A stretch of DNA of 6,105 bases from positions 1 through 6,105 of the forward strand of contig CAIQMU010000031.1 in assembly GCA_903873095.1 (NCBI GenBank), given 5' to 3'. The notes under the pieces were generated by a model. The model had not been told where the DNA came from, searched no databases, and saw nothing but the letters and a program-made list of their open reading frames with translations. Positions 1-4,057 of the stretch are shown piece by piece. The translations under genes and the position numbers were made by a program. Position 1 is the stretch's first letter; every line of letters begins with the position of its first letter. This DNA comes from an uncultured bacterium. GTDB taxonomy: Bacteria; Patescibacteriota; Minisyncoccia; Phycocordibacterales; UBA1006.

Positions 1-225
1 GGAAACGTTATGTACGATGACAACGGAAACGTTGGAAAACGTTATCGACGGCAAGATGAAATCGGAACACCTTGGTGCATTGTTGTTGATTTCGATACGA
101 TCGGAATGGGGGATAACATCAACCCTGATTTCAAAGACATGGTCACCATTCGTGATCGCGATACCGGAGAGCAATCTCGCGTTGCGATTTCAGATTTGGT
201 TTCGTATATTACATCAAGAATATAA
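1..225 (+). CDS. glyS: Glycyl-tRNA synthetase, eukaryote-type single subunit, C-terminal fragment
   Basis: This is the 3' end of a gene that begins before the window; frame 1 is open from base 1 to the TAA at 223-225, giving 74 residues. The enzyme charges tRNA-Gly with glycine in the cytoplasm. The visible part is the end of the class II anticodon-binding domain. The signature stretch GKRYRRQDEIGTP followed by a VDFDT strand and a TIRDRDTGEQ strand is characteristic of the homodimeric (GlyQS/GRS1-like) glycyl-tRNA synthetase, not the bacterial alpha2beta2 form. The ATG at 10 is internal, because the family's conserved sequence continues upstream. The catalytic core lies outside the window. 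A strong terminator begins 1 nt after the stop, so this gene ends its transcription unit. Identification is firm from motif recall; no alignment was run. Confidence 0.93.
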   Translation, partial: GNVMYDDNGNVGKRYRRQDEIGTPWCIVVDFDTIGMGDNINPDFKDMVTIRDRDTGEQSRVAISDLVSYITSRI

Positions 226-261
226 CAAGTAAAAGGTCGCCACTTGGCGGCTTTTTACTTG
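226..261 (+). terminator. Rho-independent terminator of glyS
   Basis: Arms 226-241 and 246-261 form a 16-bp stem (two G-U pairs) around the tetraloop ACTT at 242-245. The A-rich 5' arm faces the T run at 252-256, so the hairpin could also work in reverse. Its 3' arm is part of the repeated module at 249-287. Confidence 0.88.
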
Positions 262-287
262 ACTAACTTTTTAAAAAGTATAAGGTT
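249..287 (+). repeat. Direct repeat copy 1 (terminator arm plus promoter module)
   Basis: Bases 249-274 are identical to 1255-1280 (26 of 26). At the same offset of 1006 nt the similarity continues to 287/1293, with 34 of 39 positions matching by hand count. The unit covers the terminator's 3' arm, a TTGACT box, the spacer and a TAAGGT/TAATGT box, so it is a portable terminator-plus-promoter unit rather than random AT-rich similarity. Confidence 0.85.
259..286 (+). promoter_or_regulatory. Predicted promoter of the 166-aa gene
   Basis: A -35 box TTGACT (259-264) lies 16 nt before TAAGGT (281-286). TATAAG at 279-284 is nearer the -10 consensus but would leave only a 14-nt spacer. The TTGACT and TAAGGT boxes both recur at the same spacing in the second repeat copy, which favours that pairing. 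The predicted start near 293 gives an A-rich leader of about 18 nt with no Shine-Dalgarno sequence before the ATG at 311. Confidence 0.55.
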
Positions 288-310
288 AGATAAATCAAAA
301 ACTTAAAAAC

Positions 311-811
311 ATGAATAAACTATTTATACTTTGCACGGCAATGCTTGGATGGGGAATCATTCATGCACAAGGAAAAACAACCGAACTTACAATATCAAAT
401 TGGACGGAACTTCTTTATGGGATGCGAGATTCTTCTATTATTAATCAACTTCTTCATTACCAAGGGGGTTTAATTACTGTTAATGATCCATATATTTGTT
501 ATGTTGAAAAAGATGAAAAAAATAATGTTGCATTTGAGTTTTGCCCTAAATGTACATGGTGGGTAGATTCCTTTGTTTCAAAAAATAAACTTATACAAGC
601 TTTAGTAACAACGCCTCAAATTCCAGAACTTCGCATGGAGCTTGTAATTTGTGAATCAATTTATCCCAAGGATGTGAAGCTGCACATGTTATTTCAAATT
701 ATATCAGGTAATAACAACATGGAATGTTTTCTTGTTCCGGTAATTTCAAAATTTTCTGCTGGTTCTTTTAAGCACAAAAAGGGTCATTTCAAAAAAGGTC
801 ACCCCGAGTGA
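311..811 (+). CDS. Orphan 166-aa protein, probably secreted, Cys-containing with a Lys/His tail
   Basis: I do not recognise this protein. Residues 1-20 resemble a type I signal peptide: MNK, then a hydrophobic core from L4 to I17, then H-A before Q20, so the mature protein may be extracytoplasmic. The middle carries C63 and a CPKC pair (C78, C81) followed by two tryptophans, which could bind metal or form a disulfide, and two more cysteines follow later. The tail (155-166) contains two KKGH units. The ATG at 311 is chosen because it gives the signal-like N-terminus and sits just after the predicted promoter; an internal ATG at 422 is the alternative. The TGA stop lies inside the downstream terminator hairpin. 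By eye the gene is richer in A/T than the conserved genes, which may point to acquisition or relaxed constraint. It is probably real, given its own promoter and terminator, but its function is unknown. Confidence 0.65.
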   Translation: MNKLFILCTAMLGWGIIHAQGKTTELTISNWTELLYGMRDSSIINQLLHYQGGLITVNDPYICYVEKDEKNNVAFEFCPKCTWWVDSFVSKNKLIQALVTTPQIPELRMELVICESIYPKDVKLHMLFQIISGNNNMECFLVPVISKFSAGSFKHKKGHFKKGHPE

Positions 812-817
812 CCTTTT
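793..817 (+). terminator. Terminator overlapping the end of the 166-aa gene
   Basis: Perfect 10-bp arms at 793-802 and 808-817 enclose the loop CCCGA, and the 3' arm ends in TTTT. The TGA stop (809-811) lies in the 3' arm, so the last codons are part of the hairpin. The trailing T run is short and followed by AAA, so strength is uncertain. Confidence 0.75.
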
Positions 818-824
818 AAATTAC

Positions 825-852
825 TTGCATTATTTTTAAAATATGCTACTGT
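825..852 (+). promoter_or_regulatory. Predicted promoter of the 116-aa gene
   Basis: TTGCAT (825-830) lies 16 nt before TACTGT (847-852). A TG at 844-845 gives an extended -10. The predicted start near 859 leaves a leader of about 18 nt that is nearly all A just before the ATG at 877, with no Shine-Dalgarno sequence. Confidence 0.6.
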
Positions 853-876
853 GTTTTTGAATCAAAAAAAAATACA

Positions 877-1227
877 ATGAAAAAGACATTACTAGTCACA
901 AATTATGTCGGCATAAATGCTACACGCGAGTACTTAAGATCGGAAGGTCTTGAGAATACGGTAGATATTTTTCAACTTCAAAAACCAGATGCACTCCTTC
1001 GTAAAATCGCAGATAACAAGTACGAACTCGTTATTATTGATGGTAATCTGGGTACTTTGTACACCAAAGAGCTCAATGAAAAAGTCTTGGAAAAATGCAC
1101 TCGTAAATCTGCCGAGTTGTGCTGCGCAAACCTTAACCTGAGAATGAAAGATATGATCTTCCTTGGTTACAAATATGCAGATCACATCAAGGGTCACGGT
1201 GTATTTCACAGAGCTGCTGCCGCATAA
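877..1227 (+). CDS. Small receiver-like (pseudo-response-regulator) protein, 116 aa
   Basis: No named family was recognised with certainty. The residue pattern fits a single alpha/beta receiver domain: a beta1 strand KKTLLVT (2-8), a strand ending in LVIIDG with D55 where receivers carry the phospho-accepting aspartate, a strand AELCCAN (79-85), and a final MIFLGYKYADHIKG stretch whose K105 lies 50 residues after D55 (52 in CheY). The acidic pair that binds magnesium after beta1 is missing (T8, N9), and the beta4 Ser/Thr is A84, so ordinary phosphorylation is doubtful. There is no output domain and no signal peptide, so it is probably cytoplasmic. The gene at 1316-1675 has the same layout. 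It has its own promoter and terminator. The fold assignment is inference; the open frame is clear. Confidence 0.72.
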   Translation: MKKTLLVTNYVGINATREYLRSEGLENTVDIFQLQKPDALLRKIADNKYELVIIDGNLGTLYTKELNEKVLEKCTRKSAELCCANLNLRMKDMIFLGYKYADHIKGHGVFHRAAAA

Positions 1228-1234
1228 AATTATC

Positions 1235-1262
1235 AAAAGCTGTCCCGCAAGGATGGCTTTTT
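1235..1262 (+). terminator. Terminator of the 116-aa gene
   Basis: Arms 1235-1245 and 1251-1261 form an 11-bp stem (two G-U pairs) around the loop CGCAA, followed by a T run through 1262. It starts 7 nt after the TAA at 1225-1227. Its 3' arm begins the second copy of the repeated module. Confidence 0.85.
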
Positions 1263-1293
1263 ACTTGACTAACTTTTTAATTAGAGTAATGTT
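1255..1293 (+). repeat. Direct repeat copy 2 (terminator arm plus promoter module)
   Basis: This is the partner of 249-287: the first 26 bases are identical and 34 of 39 match overall. As in copy 1, the terminator's 3' arm is followed by TTGACT and a TAA-containing -10 box. Confidence 0.85.
1265..1292 (+). promoter_or_regulatory. Predicted promoter of the 119-aa gene
   Basis: TTGACT (1265-1270) lies 16 nt before TAATGT (1287-1292), matching the arrangement before the 166-aa gene. The start near 1299 gives a leader of about 17 nt to the ATG at 1316. The only G-rich stretch (GGGG, 1294-1297) is about 18 nt from the ATG and spans the predicted start site, so it is not a usable ribosome binding site. 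Confidence 0.58.
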
Positions 1294-1315
1294 GGGGAAA
1301 CTAAAAAATAAAAAT

Positions 1316-1675
1316 ATGGACGATTATTCAAACAAAATACTTCTTGTAACAGCAAGCGACTGGAAAGAAGCTCATCCAGAATTTTCTCACACACTACAAC
1401 AGTTTATTGATACCGATCAGTTAGTGGTATGTTGTATCGATAAAGATTCTTTTGATTCCGAGATTAGAAAAAGACCCAAGGCAGTTTTAATTGATGGGTG
1501 GATCGGGGATTTTGAAAAATATTATGATTCAATGATGTCATGTATTCATCGTCACGACATTCCACTTCTCTTGGATCTTTATTGTTTTGGGCGAGCTCTA
1601 GAACTCCGTGGAGTTCAATTTATAGGCCGGATCCCTAATTTCAATATTAGGTTGAATGAGTTACTTTTGAAATAA
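1316..1675 (+). CDS. Small receiver-like (pseudo-response-regulator) protein, 119 aa
   Basis: This has no recognised named family and is probably a distant paralogue of the gene at 877-1227. It shares the opening strand NKILLVT (6-12), a strand ending in AVLIDGWIG with D60 at the phospho-acceptor position (48 residues after T12; 47 in the neighbour), a hydrophobic IPLLLDLY strand as in receiver beta4, and a final VQFIGR strand. The acidic pair after beta1 is absent (T12, A13), and no lysine is seen where receivers end beta5, so it looks more degenerate than its neighbour. The frame is open back to 1163, but the ATG at 1316 is chosen because upstream codons overlap the previous gene, its terminator and the promoter, and because it aligns the beta1 strands. 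It is predicted cytoplasmic with no output domain. Its function is unknown. Confidence 0.72.
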   Translation: MDDYSNKILLVTASDWKEAHPEFSHTLQQFIDTDQLVVCCIDKDSFDSEIRKRPKAVLIDGWIGDFEKYYDSMMSCIHRHDIPLLLDLYCFGRALELRGVQFIGRIPNFNIRLNELLLK

Positions 1676-1683
1676 CTTTACTT

Positions 1684-1712
1684 AAAAGCCATTTTTTAAA
1701 AATGGCTTTTTT
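1684..1712 (+). terminator. Terminator of the 119-aa gene
   Basis: Arms 1684-1695 and 1699-1710 form a perfect 12-bp stem around the loop TTA, with a run of six T at 1707-1712. It sits 8 nt after the TAA and directly before the next promoter. Confidence 0.88.
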
Positions 1713-1725
1713 ATTGTAAATTTTC

Positions 1726-1734
1726 TGCTATACT
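1726..1734 (+). promoter_or_regulatory. Extended -10 promoter of the M16 peptidase gene, predicted leaderless
   Basis: TGC followed by TATACT (1729-1734) is a strong extended -10. No good -35 exists at 16-18 nt, where only the T run of the terminator is found. The box ends 7 nt before the ATG at 1742, so the predicted start site coincides with the start codon. Confidence 0.65.
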
Positions 1735-1741
1735 TTCGCGC

Positions 1742-2998
1742 ATGAAACCTAAAATCAAAACACTTAAAAACGGGTTACGAATTGTGACACTTGTCATGCC
1801 AGAAAATCCAACGGTGACAGTACTTGCCATGGTTGAGGCGGGAACACGATTTGAAACTCGTGACACAAACGGCCTATCTCATTTCTTGGAACACATGTGT
1901 TTCAAGGGAACACAAAAACGAGGAAATCGCGAAATTGCCTATGAACTCGAAGCGATGGGTGCGGAAACAAATGCGTTTACATGGTACGACTACACAGGAT
2001 ATTACGCCAAGGCACGCGCAAAATTATTTCCAAAACTTTTGGATGTTGTTTCGGATGTGTATTTAAATTCGACATTCCCAGAAGCAGAAATCGAAAAAGA
2101 ACGAGGAGTTGTCATGGGTGAAATTGACATGCAGCAAGACATGCCTATTCGAAATGTTGGAAATGTTTTCAATGAATCATTGTACGGCGATCAGTCTCTT
2201 GGTTATACCGTCCTTGGTCCAAAAGAAAACATTAAAAAGTTTACTCAAGCTGATTTCAAAAAATATCGCGACGCACATTACATTGCAGAAAAAACAGTGA
2301 TCGTTGTCGTTGGAAATATTAATGAGGCCGAAGTTGTAAAACAAGTAAGCGAAGCGTTCAAATCAATTCCAACTGGAAAAATAATTTCAAAGAAAAAAGT
2401 TACCAATGCGTCAGGTGCGCAGATTATTGTAAAAGAAAAGAAAACAGATCAGTCGCATATTGTTGTCGGACTTCGCACGGTTCCCATGAGTCATCCAGAC
2501 AGTGATGCGATCAGTGTTATGACGGGAATTTTGGGATCTGGAATGTCATCACGGTTGTTTTTGAAATTACGCGAAGAAATGGGTGCGGGATATTATGTGC
2601 GCGCAGGACAATTCTCGTCAGATGATATCGGGGACTTTTCAATTGCGACAGGAACAGAACCAAAACGTACCACGGAAATTATTTCTGCCATCATGGGTGA
2701 AATTAAGAGAATCAAAACAGAGCGAGTAGGGGATGCGGAACTTGCAAAAGTTAAAGAATATGTGACAGGGGGAATTTACATGGGAAATGAATCAACGGAT
2801 GCGATTGCGTACCATCTTGGAAGTGAGGCGATTTTGCATCAACCTTTGAAAATGCCGCGTGATATTGAACGTGATATTCGTGCAGTCACAGCCGATGACG
2901 TTTTGCGTGTTGCAAAAAAATACTTAAAACCTGAAAAATTCCACTTGGCGATTATTGGCCCTCACACAGGACAAGATTTTTCGGATGTGCTAAAATAA
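1742..2998 (+). CDS. M16 family zinc peptidase (insulinase/processing peptidase type)
   Basis: This is a zinc metallopeptidase of family M16 (subfamily B-like), which cleaves peptides or small proteins inside a clam-shell chamber. The N-terminal domain has the inverted zinc motif HFLEH at 47-51 (H47, E50, H51), with the distal zinc ligand E127 and the helper E120 in EKERGVVMGE, at spacing like that of pitrilysin. The C-terminal M16 domain shows the SSRLFLKLREE block (R271) followed by Y284/Y285, matching the family's substrate-contacting Arg/Tyr pair. The length of 418 aa is normal for a two-domain half-unit that dimerises. It has no signal peptide or membrane segment, so it is predicted cytoplasmic. 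The ATG at 1742 matches the family start and the promoter. The AI-2E gene follows after 4 nt with no terminator between. Substrate unknown; family call is firm. Confidence 0.95.
   Translation: MKPKIKTLKNGLRIVTLVMPENPTVTVLAMVEAGTRFETRDTNGLSHFLEHMCFKGTQKRGNREIAYELEAMGAETNAFTWYDYTGYYAKARAKLFPKLLDVVSDVYLNSTFPEAEIEKERGVVMGEIDMQQDMPIRNVGNVFNESLYGDQSLGYTVLGPKENIKKFTQADFKKYRDAHYIAEKTVIVVVGNINEAEVVKQVSEAFKSIPTGKIISKKKVTNASGAQIIVKEKKTDQSHIVVGLRTVPMSHPDSDAISVMTGILGSGMSSRLFLKLREEMGAGYYVRAGQFSSDDIGDFSIATGTEPKRTTEIISAIMGEIKRIKTERVGDAELAKVKEYVTGGIYMGNESTDAIAYHLGSEAILHQPLKMPRDIERDIRAVTADDVLRVAKKYLKPEKFHLAIIGPHTGQDFSDVLK
2968..2996 (+). promoter_or_regulatory. Possible internal leaderless promoter of the AI-2E gene
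   Basis: TGC followed by TAAAAT (2991-2996) is an extended -10 overlapping the end of the peptidase gene. AGGACA (2968-2973), which keeps GACA of the -35 consensus, lies 17 nt upstream. The -10 ends 6 nt before the ATG at 3003. Readthrough from the M16 promoter would also transcribe this gene. Confidence 0.5.
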
Positions 2999-3002
2999 CG
3001 CC

Positions 3003-4010
3003 ATGGAAAACGTCTCGATTCATATTAATTCCAAAACACTCTGGACAATATTACTGATGATTGTGGGTATTTTTATAGCCTGGAACTTGCGTAGTTTCAT
3101 CATGGTGGTATTCGTATCGGTTATTATTGCATCATTCGTCGAGGCGGGGACAAGAGTTCTCAAGCGCGCAAAAGTCCCTCGGCCAATTGCTGTATTTATT
3201 TTTTATATTCTCGGATTCGCAATTATTTTTGGACTCTTGTATTTGGTTGTACCGCTTTTCGTAAACGAACTTTCTGATTTCTTGAATTTGTTTCCGAAGA
3301 GTTCCGAGTTTGTGAAATTACTGAGCCCTGTTGCAAGTAATGGATTAAACAGTACAACCCTCAAAGCTATTTTTGAAAACAAGACCCTTCTTTCAGGGCA
3401 AGGTGATTTACTTGGAACGCTGTCTAATTTCTTTGGTAGTGTTCTTAATGGAATTTTGGTTGTTATTATTTCGTTTTATTTGGCGATTCAAGAAAAAGGA
3501 ATCGAGAATTTCTTGCGTGTTGTTATTCCGGATAGTAAAGAAGACTATGTTGTTGATTTATGGAATCGTGTTGAGCGAAAAATTGGATACTGGTTTGGTG
3601 GGCAAGTATTCGTTGCGATACTCATCGGACTTGTTAGTTACGCAGGACTTTATTTGATGGGTGTGCCGTATGCACTAATACTCTCGGCACTCGCATTTGT
3701 ATTTGAATTCGTTCCATTTGGAACTGCACTTGCTCTTGCGCCTGCAGTGATCCTTGCGTACTTCGGAGGTGGGTTTACTCTCGCATTCTACACATTCTTG
3801 TTCTATGGAGTGTTGCACTACATCGATGCGTACTTGTTACAGCCCTACATTCTACATCGAACGATTGGTATGCCGATGCTTGTGATGATTCTGTCGATTG
3901 TTGCATGTCTTGAACTCTTCGGGATTATTGGCATCTTGGTTGCAATTCCAATTGCAGTTTTGATCCTCGAGCTTATCTACGATTCAGGAAAACATAAAAA
4001 AGTGGCCTAA
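3003..4010 (+). CDS. AI-2E family (PerM/YdiK-like) integral membrane protein
   Basis: This is a polytopic inner-membrane protein of the AI-2E family (PF01594). Members have been linked to autoinducer-2 export or Na+/Li+-H+ antiport, but for most, including this one, the substrate is unknown. Hydrophobic segments lie at about 12-27, 31-47, 61-86, 141-162, 198-220, 222-250, 254-275 and 295-330. The soluble, partly amphipathic stretch 88-140 after the third segment is typical of the family. The C-terminal half carries the usual signatures: GLYLMGVPYALILSALAF, then EFVPFGTALA, then LLQPYIL and a final GIIGILVAIPIAVL. The length of 335 aa is normal. The ATG at 3003 follows the upstream stop by 4 nt and has no Shine-Dalgarno sequence. 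The last codons and the stop form the terminator hairpin. The family is clear; transport function is not assigned. Confidence 0.92.
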   Translation: MENVSIHINSKTLWTILLMIVGIFIAWNLRSFIMVVFVSVIIASFVEAGTRVLKRAKVPRPIAVFIFYILGFAIIFGLLYLVVPLFVNELSDFLNLFPKSSEFVKLLSPVASNGLNSTTLKAIFENKTLLSGQGDLLGTLSNFFGSVLNGILVVIISFYLAIQEKGIENFLRVVIPDSKEDYVVDLWNRVERKIGYWFGGQVFVAILIGLVSYAGLYLMGVPYALILSALAFVFEFVPFGTALALAPAVILAYFGGGFTLAFYTFLFYGVLHYIDAYLLQPYILHRTIGMPMLVMILSIVACLELFGIIGILVAIPIAVLILELIYDSGKHKKVA

Positions 4011-4021
4011 GGCCCTTTTTT
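3996..4021 (+). terminator. Terminator with the stop codon as its loop
   Basis: Arms 3996-4007 and 4011-4021 pair with one bulged T (4003); the GGCC/GGCC core is followed by A/T pairs and a run of six T. The triloop 4008-4010 is the TAA stop of the AI-2E gene, so the 5' arm is entirely coding. Confidence 0.85.
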
Positions 4022-4022
4022 C

Positions 4023-4051
4023 TTGAAAAAAACCTTATTTTCCTGTATTGT
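4023..4051 (+). promoter_or_regulatory. Promoter of metG, predicted leaderless
   Basis: TTGAAA (4023-4028) and TATTGT (4046-4051) are separated by 17 nt. The -10 ends 6 nt before the ATG at 4058. The promoter begins 2 nt after the preceding terminator's T run. Confidence 0.72.
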
Positions 4052-4057
4052 TTGGGT

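Noticed and set aside
1..45. GGAAACGTT at 1-9 and 25-33 with a near-copy at 34-42
   Set aside because: It lies within glyS and encodes conserved Gly-Asn-Val and Gly-Lys residues; the repetition is explained by codon choice for the protein.
809..811. Possible recoding of TGA as glycine (genetic code 25)
   Set aside because: No conserved gene has an in-frame TGA, glycines use GGN codons throughout, and the TGA lies in a terminator just where the gene should end.
934..1236. 100-aa open frame on the minus strand
   Set aside because: It lies opposite the 116-aa gene, has no recognisable motif, and has no promoter or terminator of its own in that direction.
1163..1315. Longer N-terminus for the 119-aa protein starting at 1163
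   Set aside because: These codons overlap the end of the 116-aa gene in another frame and cross its terminator and the repeated promoter; the extra 51 residues show no domain character.
1601..1651. Inverted repeats inside the 119-aa gene (1601-1616, 7-bp arms with a 2-nt gap; 1634-1651, 6-bp arms)
   Set aside because: They are short, within coding sequence, without a T run, and of a size expected by chance in AT-rich DNA; the tight gap also disfavours the first hairpin.
4052..4057. TTG start for metG adding Met-Gly
   Set aside because: It directly follows or overlaps the -10 box, upstream of the predicted transcript start; the ATG at 4058 fits both promoter and family alignment.
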